Part shown: in pieces, positions 51,563 to 62,000 of the stretch
How the letters are laid out: every line of letters begins with the position of its first letter
Position numbering within the stretch: the first letter of the stretch is position 1
Source: JBJSXJ01 sp044235425
Lineage (GTDB): Bacteria; Planctomycetota; Planctomycetia; Pirellulales; Pirellulaceae
Assembly: GCA_044235425.1 (NCBI GenBank)
Contig: JBIIHW010000022.1
Span: forward strand, 26,795 to 90,794
DNA: 64,000 nucleotides
Direction: 5' to 3'
Program-made: the position numbers and the translations under genes
Notes under the pieces: model-generated
The model's database searches: none
Told to the model about the DNA's origin: nothing
Seen by the model: the letters and a program-made list of their open reading frames with translations, nothing else

Positions 51563-54500
51563 ATGTTTTATTCGTCGCGCTGGCCTCAGTTGGCGCCCAC
51601 CGCCCGGTCGTCTCGACTAGGTTTGCTAAGTACTCTGCTCTTCATCTGCACGCTGTTGAGCCCTGTCGGCGCCAGTCGGTCGAGGGCTGCGGATGAACCC
51701 GGTTTTACACCTATCTTCGACGGCAAAACGCTGAACGGCTGGGATGGAAATCCTGATTTTTGGCGAGTCGAGGAGGGGACGATCACAGGGCAAACGACTG
51801 CCGAAAAGCCTACCAAAGGCAACACGTTCCTGATCTACCGAAAAGGTGATGTGGGCGATTTTGAGCTGAAGCTGGAATACAAAATCGTCGGTGGTAATTC
51901 GGGTATTCAGTATCGCAGCTTTGAAGTGCCCAATGAGAAGTGGGTTGTAGGCGGCTATCAAGCGGACATCGATTCCGGTCCGACTTACTCGGGTATCAAC
52001 TATGGCGAACGCTTCCGCGGCATCCTGGCCGGTCGCGGCCAAAAGACCATCGTGGGTGATGACCATAAGCCGAAGGAAGTCGGCAAAGTGGGCGATTCCA
52101 ACGAATTGCAAAAGATGATCAAGCAGGAAGATTGGAACGAATATCACATCATTGTCAAAGGCTTTAACTTCATTCATAAGATCAACGGTCGAGTGACCAG
52201 CGAGTTGACGGATGAAGACACCAAAGACCGACGCGCAACAGGTATTCTTGCGTTGCAGTTGCACGCCGGCCCGCCGATGAAAGTGCAGTTCCGCAATTTG
52301 CGTATCAAGGCTGCACCCGCGGCTGCTAATAAACCCGAGTCGAATAAGCAGTCGGCAGCACCCGCGCCCGCGCGTACGGTGCCAGTCGCTGTGGCTGCTC
52401 CGGCAGTGGCTTTAGTAACGGCTCCTGCTCCCACGGCTCCCGCCCAGGCTGCTGCTCTCATTCCAACCGCGGTGGCGGCGAAGAAGCGAGTGGTGTTTGT
52501 GGCTGGTCGCCCGAGCCATGGCTATGGCGCCCACGAGCACTATGCGGGCAGCGTGCTGCTGGCCAAGGAGTTGCAAGCGAGCGGACTGGGCTACACCACC
52601 GAGGTGATCAAGAATGGCTGGCCCGCCGATGCGAAGGTATTCGAAGGCGCCGACGCCATTGTGATGTATAGCGATGGCGGGGGTGGCCACATGGTGATGC
52701 CTCACCTGAACGCTGTCGACGCGTTGGCAAAAAAAGGAGTTGGCATTGCCTGCTTGCACTATGCAGTGGAGGTTCCGAAAGGCGAAGCCGGTGATCATTT
52801 TTTGGACTGGATCGGCGGCTACTTCGAAATGAACTGGTCGGTTAATCCTCACTGGACCGCTAAATTTGCGAAGTTTCCCGATCACCCGGTCGCGCGGGGA
52901 GTCAAGCCGTTCGAGATCAACGACGAGTGGTACTACCACATGCGTTTTCGACCGAACATGGAAGGCGTTACCCCGATCCTCACCGATCTTCCTCCTGACA
53001 ACACGCTGAGCCGGCCTGATGGCGGCCATAGCGGTAACCCGCATGTGCGCGCTGCCATTGCCAAGAAGGAGCCCCAGCACGCCGCGTGGGTTGCCGAACG
53101 CAAGGATGGTGGACGCGGCTTTGGCTTCACCGGTGGTCACGACCACTGGAACTGGGGCGATCCGAATTTTCGCAAACTGGTGCTTAACGCCATCGTCTGG
53201 ATCTCCAAAGGGGACGTGCCCGCTCAGGGCGTAACCAGTCAGCCCGTCTCGCTCGAAAACCTCGAAGCCAATCAAGATTTTCAACAGCCAGCGAATTTCA
53301 ATCGCGATCAGATTCGTCAGCGTTTGAATCTGCCAGCCGACAAGAAATCGGCTGCTACGGGCCCGGCTCCTAAGGCACTCTTCAGCTCCAAGATCATTAC
53401 GCCGAAGACACCTGGTCACGCCGAGACGATCGACGTCGACATCAAGGGCTCGAAGGAACTCTTCCTGGTCGTCACCGATGGTGGTGATGGATTTGGTTTT
53501 GACTGGGCCGATTGGGCCGAGCCGCGATTGGTTGGTCCGGCTGGCGAAAAGAAACTCACCGAGCTCAAGTGGTCGTCAGCGACGGCGGAGTGGGGTAGTC
53601 CGCAAGTGGACAAGAACGCCGATGGGAAGCCATTACGGATCAACGGCCAAGCGGTGTCCTACGGGATTGGTACGCATGCACACTCGGTCATTCGTTTTGA
53701 ATTACCTGCCGGTTATGAACGGTTCAAGGCTCGTGTGGGTCTGGATAATGGTGGCACGGATCAAGGTGGTGGCACGATCGCTTCCGTACAATTCCATCTG
53801 TTCAATCAATCGCCCCGATTAGCGGCGGCGGTACCTGGTGCCCCTGCGACAGCCGGTGCCCCGCAGCGTGATCCTGCCGAAGCGGTTGCCGGTCTCGATG
53901 TTGCTGAAGGTTTAGAGGCCACGTTGTTCGCCGCTGAGCCCCAGGTCCTGAACCTCACCAACATGGACATCGATGCTCGCGGACGAGTTTGGGTTTGCGA
54001 GGTGGTGAACTATCGCGGTCACAACGGAAAACGCCCCGAAGGCGATCGCATCTTGATCCTGGAAGATACGGATCACGACGGCAAGGCAGATAAGACAACG
54101 GTCTTCTATCAGGGGCGTGACGTCGACTCCGCCATGGGAATCTGCGTCCTCGGTAGCAAAGTAATCGTCTCCTGCTCCCCCAACATTCTCGTCTTCACTG
54201 ACGAAAATGGCGACGACGTTCCTGACAAGAAAGAGGTGCTCTTCAGTCAGACCGGGACGCCGCAGCACGATCACTCCGCTCACTCGTTCCTGTTCGGACC
54301 TGATGGCAAATACTACTGGAACTTCGGTAATACGGGCGGCAAAGTTTGCAACGCTCAGGGAGAGCCCATCACCGATCTGGCGGGCAACAAAGTCATCGAC
54401 AACGGAAAGCCCTATTACGGTGGCATGCCGTTCCGCTGCAACGACGACGGCTCGGAATTCGAAGTGCTCGGTCATAACTTCCGTAACAACTACGAAACGA

Positions 54501-56806
54501 CCGTCGATTCGTTCGGTACTTTGTGGCAGTCCGACAATGATGATGACGGTAATCGTGGCGTGCGCATCAACTACGTGATGGAGTTTGGGAATTACGGATA
54601 TCGGGATGAATTGACGGGCGCCGGTTGGCAAGCACCGCGAACCAATCTGGAAAAGGAGATTCCGCATCGTCACTGGCACTTGAACGACCCTGGCGTCGTC
54701 CCCAATTTGCTGCAGACCGGAGCTGGTTCACCCACGGGAATTACCGTCTACGAAGGACGTTTGCTTCCCAAGGTATTTTGGGATCAAGTGATTCACTGTG
54801 ACGCGGGCCCGAATGTGGTGCGTGCCTATCCCGTGAAGCCGGATGGAGCGGGCTATAAGGCGGAGATCGTCGAGGTTCTGAAGGGGGCTCGCGATAACTG
54901 GTTCCGACCGGCGGATGTTTGCGTTGCCCCGGACGGCTCGCTGTTCGTCACCGACTGGTATGATCCCGGAGTGGGTGGTCACGCGCAGGGTGACAGTCAG
55001 CGAGGACGTTTGTTCCGCGTAGTGCCCAAGGGTCATACGAAGTACGAAGTGCCCAAGCACGATTTTCAAACCGTAGAAGGTTCGATCACGGCGCTGCAAA
55101 GCCCCAACGCCGCCGTTCGTTATCTGGCCTGGACCGCCCTGATGAAAGACGGAGCCAAGGCGATTCCGGCGCTGGAAAAGCTGGCGAAGGAAGCGGACAA
55201 TCCGCGGCATCGCGCCCGGGCTCTTTGGTTGCTCGGAAAAATGCCCGGACAAGCTGCCAAGTATGTGGCTCAGGCCGCAGCCGATAGCAACAGCGATCTG
55301 CGCTGCGTGTCGATCCGACTCGCTCGTCAAACCAAGGTCGATCTGGTACCACTGCTCAAGCAACTGGTGAAAGATCCTTCACCGCATGTGCGCCGTGAAT
55401 GTGCTCTAGCCCTGCGTCACTCGGCAGCCGCGGAAGCGCCCGGCTTATGGGCTGAATTGGCTCTGGCCCACGACGGAGTTGATCGCTGGTACCTCGAGGC
55501 GCTGGGCATCGGTGCTGATCGTCAATGGGATGCTTATCTCGATGCCTGGCTGCAGAAAGTCGGATCGAGCTGGGACACTCCCGCTGGTCATGACGTGATC
55601 TGGCGTTCGCGTGCCACTCGCACCCCCGAACTGATCGCCAAAATCATGAATAACGAAAAGACTTCGATCGGTGAGTTGCCACGCTACTTCCGGGCCCTTG
55701 ATTATCAAACCGGAACGGCGAAGGAAGATGCGCTGATCGCCTTGGCGTTTGAAACGCAGGGTGGCGACGCCGAGCGACGAAGTATGATTTCCGGCGAGGC
55801 GCTGAAGCGTATCGGAGCCGGCGACATTGGTAAAAATCCCAAACATGCCGCAGCCCTGGAGCAGATGTTATTGAAGCTCGTGGGTACGCCGTCGTTCGTC
55901 GAAATGGTCAATAAGTTCCAAGTCGCGAGTCGCTATCCCGAACTGCTCAAGCTCGCCCAGGCACGCCCCGATGATCAACTTGGAGTTGATGCGATGCTGG
56001 TTTTGGTGCAGCGTGATCAGGCCGAACTGCTGAAGCAAGGGCTGGGGAACGCCGAGCCGGCAGTTGCTGCTGCCACCGCTCGCGCGTTAGGCAATGTGGC
56101 TGACGGACGCACCGCGAATTTGCTGCTTCCGATCGTGAATGATCCGCAGCGCGATTTGGAACTGCGTCGGCAGGCTACCCGCGGACTTGCCAGCACCAAA
56201 AATGGTGCCCAAGAACTGCTCAAGCTGGCCGCGGAAAAGAAACTGGATGAGGCCCTGGTGTCTGCTGCCTCGTTCCAATTGCATGCAGCGCAGTGGCCGG
56301 AAGTGAAGGCTGCCGCGGTCAAGTTGTTCCCGTTGCCACCGGCCAAGGATCGCGAACTGCCGGCGATTGCTGAACTGGTGAAAATGAAGGGCGATGTCAG
56401 TCGCGGTGCCCAGGTGTTCGCCAAGACCGCCGACTGCGGCAAGTGTCACGTTGTCCAAGGTCAAGGTAAGGAAGTGGGACCGAATTTATCGGAGATCGGT
56501 GGCAAGCTGAGCCGTCAGGCTTTCTTCGAATCGATTCTCTACCCCAGCGCCGGGATCGCTCATAGCTATGAAACCTATGTCGCCGTGCTGGCCGATGGCA
56601 ACACGGTCACGGGGATCAAGACGAGTGAGACTCCGACGTCAGTGACACTCAAAACCGCCGATGCGATTCAGCGAGTGTTTGACAAGAAGGATGTGGAAGA
56701 GCTGAAGAAGCAAAACATCTCTTTGATGCCCGCTGACCTGCAGAAGACCATGACTACGCAAGACCTGGTCGACGTGGTCGAGTATCTGACGACGCTGAAG
56801 AAATGA
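51563..56806 (+). CDS. Five-module exported protein: DUF1080 - ThuA - NPCBM - PVC dehydrogenase - HEAT - cytochrome c
   Basis: 1747 aa. The ATG at 51563 has GGAG 8 nt upstream and a signal peptide (RLGLLSTLLFICTLLSPVGA). Modules in order: DUF1080 (about 45-255, FDGKTLNGWDGN, NSGIQYRSFE); ThuA-like (about 307-552, VVFVAGRPSHGYGAHEHY, HDHWNWGD); NPCBM-like sugar-binding (about 607-749, SYGIGTHAHSVIRFEL); PVC-type membrane-bound dehydrogenase propeller (about 775-1160, NMDIDARGRVWVCEVVNYRG, PDGSLFVTDWYDPGVGG); HEAT-like helices (about 1172-1592); and a cytochrome/Planctomycete haem-binding domain with Cys1625-Gly-Lys-Cys-His. The combination suggests periplasmic binding and oxidation or hydrolysis of a sugar with electron delivery to haem. 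Substrate and acceptor are unknown. Confidence 0.94.
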   Translation: MFYSSRWPQLAPTARSSRLGLLSTLLFICTLLSPVGASRSRAADEPGFTPIFDGKTLNGWDGNPDFWRVEEGTITGQTTAEKPTKGNTFLIYRKGDVGDFELKLEYKIVGGNSGIQYRSFEVPNEKWVVGGYQADIDSGPTYSGINYGERFRGILAGRGQKTIVGDDHKPKEVGKVGDSNELQKMIKQEDWNEYHIIVKGFNFIHKINGRVTSELTDEDTKDRRATGILALQLHAGPPMKVQFRNLRIKAAPAAANKPESNKQSAAPAPARTVPVAVAAPAVALVTAPAPTAPAQAAALIPTAVAAKKRVVFVAGRPSHGYGAHEHYAGSVLLAKELQASGLGYTTEVIKNGWPADAKVFEGADAIVMYSDGGGGHMVMPHLNAVDALAKKGVGIACLHYAVEVPKGEAGDHFLDWIGGYFEMNWSVNPHWTAKFAKFPDHPVARGVKPFEINDEWYYHMRFRPNMEGVTPILTDLPPDNTLSRPDGGHSGNPHVRAAIAKKEPQHAAWVAERKDGGRGFGFTGGHDHWNWGDPNFRKLVLNAIVWISKGDVPAQGVTSQPVSLENLEANQDFQQPANFNRDQIRQRLNLPADKKSAATGPAPKALFSSKIITPKTPGHAETIDVDIKGSKELFLVVTDGGDGFGFDWADWAEPRLVGPAGEKKLTELKWSSATAEWGSPQVDKNADGKPLRINGQAVSYGIGTHAHSVIRFELPAGYERFKARVGLDNGGTDQGGGTIASVQFHLFNQSPRLAAAVPGAPATAGAPQRDPAEAVAGLDVAEGLEATLFAAEPQVLNLTNMDIDARGRVWVCEVVNYRGHNGKRPEGDRILILEDTDHDGKADKTTVFYQGRDVDSAMGICVLGSKVIVSCSPNILVFTDENGDDVPDKKEVLFSQTGTPQHDHSAHSFLFGPDGKYYWNFGNTGGKVCNAQGEPITDLAGNKVIDNGKPYYGGMPFRCNDDGSEFEVLGHNFRNNYETTVDSFGTLWQSDNDDDGNRGVRINYVMEFGNYGYRDELTGAGWQAPRTNLEKEIPHRHWHLNDPGVVPNLLQTGAGSPTGITVYEGRLLPKVFWDQVIHCDAGPNVVRAYPVKPDGAGYKAEIVEVLKGARDNWFRPADVCVAPDGSLFVTDWYDPGVGGHAQGDSQRGRLFRVVPKGHTKYEVPKHDFQTVEGSITALQSPNAAVRYLAWTALMKDGAKAIPALEKLAKEADNPRHRARALWLLGKMPGQAAKYVAQAAADSNSDLRCVSIRLARQTKVDLVPLLKQLVKDPSPHVRRECALALRHSAAAEAPGLWAELALAHDGVDRWYLEALGIGADRQWDAYLDAWLQKVGSSWDTPAGHDVIWRSRATRTPELIAKIMNNEKTSIGELPRYFRALDYQTGTAKEDALIALAFETQGGDAERRSMISGEALKRIGAGDIGKNPKHAAALEQMLLKLVGTPSFVEMVNKFQVASRYPELLKLAQARPDDQLGVDAMLVLVQRDQAELLKQGLGNAEPAVAAATARALGNVADGRTANLLLPIVNDPQRDLELRRQATRGLASTKNGAQELLKLAAEKKLDEALVSAASFQLHAAQWPEVKAAAVKLFPLPPAKDRELPAIAELVKMKGDVSRGAQVFAKTADCGKCHVVQGQGKEVGPNLSEIGGKLSRQAFFESILYPSAGIAHSYETYVAVLADGNTVTGIKTSETPTSVTLKTADAIQRVFDKKDVEELKKQNISLMPADLQKTMTTQDLVDVVEYLTTLKK

Positions 56807-56825
56807 TCGTCAGTGATTAAAAAGC

Positions 56826-56892
56826 GGTGACCGCAGCGGCAAGTAGGTCACCCGATCACGATCCCTGGTGACGGGCGAAGAACATCCGTCAC
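56826..56892. terminator. Two adjacent hairpins between convergent gene and tRNA
   Basis: GGTGACC / GGTCACC (56826-56852) and GTGACGG / CCGTCAC (56868-56892), 7-bp stems with loops over 10 nt. They lie between the stop of the 1747-aa protein and the 3' end of tRNA-Leu on the other strand. There is no T-run, so a bidirectional terminator is only a guess. Confidence 0.3.
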
Positions 56893-56915
56893 TGGCGAAG
56901 AAAAAACGCAGCGAG

Positions 56916-56997
56916 TGGCCGCTCGGGGACTCGAACCCCGACGCCTCGCGGCACAAGATCCTAAGTCTTGCGTGTCTGCCAATTCCACCAAGCGGCC
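56916..56997 (-). tRNA. tRNA-Leu (anticodon UAG)
   Basis: 82-nt class II tRNA on the minus strand. Acceptor stem GGCCGCT / AGCGGCC is perfect, with discriminator A; the 3' CCA is not encoded. D-arm GGTGGAATTGGCAGAC, anticodon stem CAAGA / TCTTG with loop CTTAGGA giving anticodon UAG (reads CUA), a long variable arm as required for Leu, and T-arm with GGTTCGAGTCC. Two copies of TTTGGCGATAG, 32 bp apart (57012 and 57044), lie just upstream. Confidence 0.95.
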
Positions 56998-57156
56998 AAT
57001 TGCGTTGAGCGTTTGGCGATAGATCCTAATCAATGAGTGGCAGTTTGGCGATAGCCAAGCGCTCGTTTCCGTCCGCGACCCTGGTTCACGGGGTCACCTG
57101 GGGCGGTTATGGTAGGGGCAGAGATTTCTTGTGAAACCAGCCTGAATTGAATCGCT

Positions 57157-57939
57157 ATGCTGCAAATTCGTGTGGGGATTAACCTCGCCAACCTGCAAGT
57201 GCCGTTCGCGCGAGGACTGCGACTCGCCAAGGAGCTTGGAGCCGAAGCCGTCGAAATCGATGCACGCGGTGAACTGCGTCCCGAAACACTCAGCCGCACC
57301 GGTGTCCGCCAGATTCGCAAACAGCTCGATGACCTCCAACTCAAAGTTTCCGCCGTCGATTTTCGCACTCGTCGCGGCTACGAAGTTTCGCAGGATTTGG
57401 AGCGACGAGTGGAAGCGACGCAGATGGCCTTGCAATTGGCCTACGAACTAGGCGCGTCCGTAGTCATCAATCAGGTCGGGCAGATTCCGGCCGAGCCCAA
57501 AGGGCCCGCCTGGGATCTGCTGCTGCAGGTGCTGGCCGACCTGGGGCAATATGGTCAAAAAGTTGGCGCACTGCTCGCCGCCGACACCGGTGCCGACGAT
57601 GGCGAACGACTCGCTCAATTGATCGAAGCGCTTCCGCTCGGTTCGCTGCTGGTCAATTTCAATCCGGGAAATCTGATCGCCAACGGACATTCGCCGCGGG
57701 AATCCATTCGTCGATTAGCACCCCATGTCGCTCACCTGCATGCCAATGATGGCGTGCGCGATTTGGCGAAGGGGCGTGGAGTGGCGGTGCCGCTGGGCAG
57801 CGGAGTGGCGGAATTTCCGGAACTGCTGGCCGTCCTGGAAGAACGTCACTATCGCGGCTACATCACGGTACTGACCGAACCACCTCATAATTCCCTGGAT
57901 GAAATCACCAGCGCCGTACGCTACCTGAGAGCACTCTAA
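57157..57939 (+). CDS. Sugar phosphate isomerase/epimerase-like TIM-barrel protein (cytoplasmic)
   Basis: 260 aa without signal peptide. Xylose isomerase-like TIM-barrel pattern: LRLAKELGAEAVEIDARGE, VSAVDFRTRRG, ASVVINQVGQIPAEP, AADTGADDGERLAQLIEALP, NFNPGNLIANG, VAHLHANDGVRDL, and a C-terminal EPP. The ligand-type residues (Glu, Asp, His) are only partly those of characterised epimerases. Likely substrate class: sugars or polyols; specificity unknown. It precedes the Tat amidohydrolase by 96 nt on the same strand, and both may act in one carbohydrate route. Confidence 0.88.
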   Translation: MLQIRVGINLANLQVPFARGLRLAKELGAEAVEIDARGELRPETLSRTGVRQIRKQLDDLQLKVSAVDFRTRRGYEVSQDLERRVEATQMALQLAYELGASVVINQVGQIPAEPKGPAWDLLLQVLADLGQYGQKVGALLAADTGADDGERLAQLIEALPLGSLLVNFNPGNLIANGHSPRESIRRLAPHVAHLHANDGVRDLAKGRGVAVPLGSGVAEFPELLAVLEERHYRGYITVLTEPPHNSLDEITSAVRYLRAL

Positions 57940-58034
57940 ACACCGTTTGGTGGTGTTCGATGATTGTTCTCCCATTCATGTGCTTTTGGTTCCCTCACCT
58001 CCACCTCTCTTGTTTGAATGAAGGACCCTCAACG

Positions 58035-59060
58035 ATGGCTCGATCCACGAATCGTCGCGTTTTTCTGCAACAATCTGCCGCAGCGTCACTCGCCGCCTCC
58101 GGAATTCTGCTCAGTCACCCTTCAGCGGCCCACTCGCAGGAGCCAGCGGCCGCTGCAAAAGCAGAACTGCCGATCATCGATACGCACCAGCATCTGTGGG
58201 ACTTAACAAAATTCCGTTTGCCATGGCTGGCTGATGAACCGGCACTCAAGCACAGCTATGTCACCAAGGATTACCTGGAGGCTGTCGCGGGACTCAACAT
58301 CGCCCATGCGGTCTATATGGAAGTGGACGTAACGCCCGAGCAGCAGGTGGAAGAGGCCGAGCATTTGATCGCTCTGTGTAAAGATCCCAAGAATCTCACC
58401 GTGGGAGCGGTGATTTCGGGACGGCCGGCCAGTGAGCAGTTCAAAGCCTACATCAGTCGCTATCGCGGCAGTTCGGTGATTAAGGGCGTGCGTCAAGTGT
58501 TGCATGGCGGAGGCACTCCCGCTGGCACCTGTTTGTCCAAAGAGTACATCGCGGGAGTGCGGCTGCTGGGTGAGCTTGGGATGAGCTTTGATTTGTGCAT
58601 GCGTCCCACGGAATTAGCGGATGGAGCCAAGCTGGCGGACGCTTGCCCCGATACTCGCTTCATCGTCGACCACTGCGGGAACGCCGATCCCAAAGCCTTC
58701 ACCACCAGCAAGCAGCGCCCTGCCGGTGAAAAACCAGGGCATGAAGTAGATCCCTGGAAACGTGATATCGAAGCACTCGCCAAGCGACCGAATGTGATCT
58801 GCAAGATCTCTGGAATTGTCGCGCGCGCTCGTCCGAAGGCTTGGAGTGCCGACGACCTGGCACCGATCGTGAATCATTGCCTGGATGCTTTCGGACCCAA
58901 TCGAGTGATCTTTGGTAGTGACTGGCCAGTCTGCACACTGGTCGCTTCGCTACGCGAATGGGTGGTCGCGCTGCGGTCGATCATCGCCTCACGTCCAGTC
59001 GCCGAACAAAAGAAACTACTCAGCGAAAACGCTCAGCGTTTCTACTCGCTGTCCAAATAA
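58035..59060 (+). CDS. Tat-exported amidohydrolase family 2 protein (lactonase-like)
   Basis: 341 aa from the ATG at 58035 (AAGGA about 9 nt upstream); the frame is open to 57960 but that extension precedes the Tat signal. Twin-arginine signal NRRVFLQQSAAASLAASG. The TIM-barrel has metal-site motifs IIDTHQHLW (HxH), VDHCGNADPK (His) and FGSDWPV (Asp), the pattern of COG3618-type hydrolases such as L-fuconolactonase. Family members open sugar lactones or decarboxylate related acids. Periplasmic location is inferred from the Tat signal. It is tail-to-tail with the next gene, 10 nt between stops. Confidence 0.9.
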   Translation: MARSTNRRVFLQQSAAASLAASGILLSHPSAAHSQEPAAAAKAELPIIDTHQHLWDLTKFRLPWLADEPALKHSYVTKDYLEAVAGLNIAHAVYMEVDVTPEQQVEEAEHLIALCKDPKNLTVGAVISGRPASEQFKAYISRYRGSSVIKGVRQVLHGGGTPAGTCLSKEYIAGVRLLGELGMSFDLCMRPTELADGAKLADACPDTRFIVDHCGNADPKAFTTSKQRPAGEKPGHEVDPWKRDIEALAKRPNVICKISGIVARARPKAWSADDLAPIVNHCLDAFGPNRVIFGSDWPVCTLVASLREWVVALRSIIASRPVAEQKKLLSENAQRFYSLSK

Positions 59061-59070
59061 ACAACGTTAC

Positions 59071-62000
59071 TCACGGAATTTTTCGGAGCGTGAAATAGGC
59101 TTCGGCTGGAAAGAAGCTGGCCGCCTTGGCGGTCAGATTCTTCAGCCGGAGTTCGTAGACGTGCCCTGGTCGCAGTGAGTCTAACTCGAGCTGCACGGTG
59201 GCGCCGGTGGCCGTTTGTTCGATGAGTTTTACTCGAGTTATTTTCTCGATACGGCGGTCAAGATCGGGACCTCCATAAGCCGGTGTAGAAACTCGCCGAT
59301 AGGATTCCAACCCGTAGTTCGCTGGATCGCCCGCTCGCTCGGGATCAAGCGGCCGAGTGAAAGTGAGCAGGAAGCCGGTCGAGGTGGCTCGCATTTCTGC
59401 CAGCCCTGCCGGCACCGTTTGCTCGTCATAACGTAGCTTCACCACTTCGCCGATGTTGTTTCCACCACCCCAGCCGCTGTCGCGAATGCCGCCCACGTAG
59501 AGTTCACCGGTCGGTGAAACTGCGGCACACAGAGGGCCCAAAAGACCTTGGTCCGGTGCTGAACCGGTAACTGGCTCGCGACTAAATGGATAGACTGCGC
59601 CCTGATAGCTATCTCCAGTTTTTTGCAGACTCATGCGAACTAAGCGTCGAGTGTCATATTCACAACCGATAAGGTGCCCCGTCCAGGGACCAAAACTTGC
59701 CGGAACCATTTGAGGGAGATCAAGCAGAGCGAGACCATTCACGCTGCGAGTCCAGGGATGTGGAATCTCGATCGCAGCGGATTCGATCATGCCGTCCGGC
59801 TTGCGACCCGCTCGCTGTTCCCTCGCATTGATGAAACCATAATGTCGACCCGCGATGACATGATTGAGTTCATTGAAAGGGTTGTAGTTTCCTTGATTGT
59901 CTGTTACCAGCAGCGAGCCGTCGCGACTCAGTAGGATTCCCATGGGAAAACGATGGCCACGGGAGACCACTTCGAGTGCATAGCGGCGCGGATCGGCAAG
60001 AGTTGGTGATCGCGGTGCCAACTTCATCACCGTGCCACGCCACCGAGCGGCTACGGCGGAACGCTGATCCTGCTGACAAGCCAGCGCGATGAAGTAATTG
60101 CCATGCTCGTCACGCGGCAGTCCCACCGTCCAGTCGTGATAATCGTCCGTGTGGCCCCAGCCAGCAGCCAGCACTTCGGTGCGCCCACGATTCTCGCTGG
60201 CAGCTCGGTTGCGATCCCACAATCTCAGCACCGCATACTTCGTTGTCACATCGACATAGTCCGGCCCAGTCGCCAAACCGTATGGTGCGCCCAGTTCGTC
60301 GCTGATCGCCATCACGTCGTCCTCGAGCTGATCTCCATCCGTATCGATTGCCTGCCACACTCGTCCACGCAGCGACGCGATGACCAGCGAACGGTCGGGA
60401 CGCCAAGCTAGAGCCGTCGGCATGATGGTCTCGGGAAGCGGCAGACGAGTCGCGTGAAACCCTGGTACGACATCGTGTAGCTGCGGAGTTTCCGCAGCCA
60501 GGGACGGCGGTGTGTTCGCTGCGGTTACGGCCGCTGAAGCCGCCGTTGCAGTTGGCGCGGATGAAGCCGCGGGGAGCCCTGGAAACTGATCGTTCTGCAG
60601 CGTCGTGCGATAGGCGAGTGTCGCGCGGCCAGCGGCGGGAATGAGGCAGGTGCCATCCGCCGACAGGCGCAGCGCTTCATCTAGCACTTCAATCGTCAGG
60701 CCCTCGCGTGGCCAATGGAGCTCTCGGCCGGACGCGCGCAGTTCACCCTCGGCGGCCCGCTTCTGATCCACTAGTTTCCAGATCAGTTGCCGGTCGGCGG
60801 GAACTCCCTTCACGACCAGTTCGCGACGAAAACCATTGCGTTCCGCCAGGGATGAAGACTGGAGTGCGGTAATCGCCTGATTGACTCGGAGCGAAATCGT
60901 CTCAGTGGTAGCTCGGGCCGCCGCCGCCTCGTCCGCCGCCGCCGCCTCGTCCGCCGCCGCCGTGTTATCCGCCGCCGTGTCATCCGCCGCCGGGGTACTC
61001 GAAGGAAACTGCAGTCGATAATCCCACTGCAAGCCACCTGGGACCGATCGCCAACCATCCAGTTCGACCGGAAACTGACCGACGGTGATTGGTGGGTGGA
61101 AGCGGGCGGAATCAGCGGTCGATGTCATCAACAGTTCCGACTGCTCGAATCCCGCTTGCAGCAGATCCTGCCCGGCCGCTTCCCAGTACCAGGATTTTCC
61201 CTTGGTGCGTTGGCGAGCAACATCACCAAGAGACCAGCGAGCTAAACGATGGGTCGCAGCATCGAACAGAATGTTGTGTCGGTTGGGGAGCCCAATCAGT
61301 AGTGGCTTGATGTGCACTTGGCCATCCGCCTGCACGATATCGGTTACCAGCTCCGCTCGCTCCTGACGGTCTCCCACGCCCGACAGGCGCAGCGTCTGCA
61401 CGGGATGCGGCGCGGGCGGCTGAAAGCCCGGCAGATTAAGTACGTGCCAGAGTGTCGCGATCTGCGCGGGCAACTGATCATTCAGCACTCCACGAATCGG
61501 AATCTGCAGCGAGGGCATTTCCATGCGTGGCGTGATGCGCGCGGGGCCCCTTACCCAGCGTTCATACCAGGACCGTCGGATACGCTGTCCGAGCTGTGAT
61601 AATTCCGGTGCGCGGGCGTTGAGCGGTGCTGTGGGAGGTGGTGAACCGCTTACGGCATGGCAGCTCAGACAGCCAAAACCGTCGGCGGTAAGTAGTCGTC
61701 CACCGATGGCTCGCAGTGTTACCGCGCCGACCGCCTGGGTCACCTCGTCAGCGGCTCGGTGGTCGATCGATAGCGGAGCGTCATCGGGAATGCGATCCAG
61801 AGCGGCTAGATGCTGACTGACCTGATCCAGCGATGCGCCTTGCAGCGGAAAACGCGGCATTCGCACTTGCAGCCACGGGCGCCGCGTTGCCGTAGTACGC
61901 GCGATCGACTCGCGCAGCGCTGAATCGAGCAGTTTATCGCCGACACTATTCAGGGCGGGTGGTGTGAGGGCTGCGACCGTGGCCGCCCATCGCGGCTCCA

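Noticed and set aside
56848..57033. Minus-strand 61-aa open frame (GRLVELADTQDLGSCAARRRG-like)
   Set aside because: It is the translated tRNA-Leu gene, a well-known false gene.
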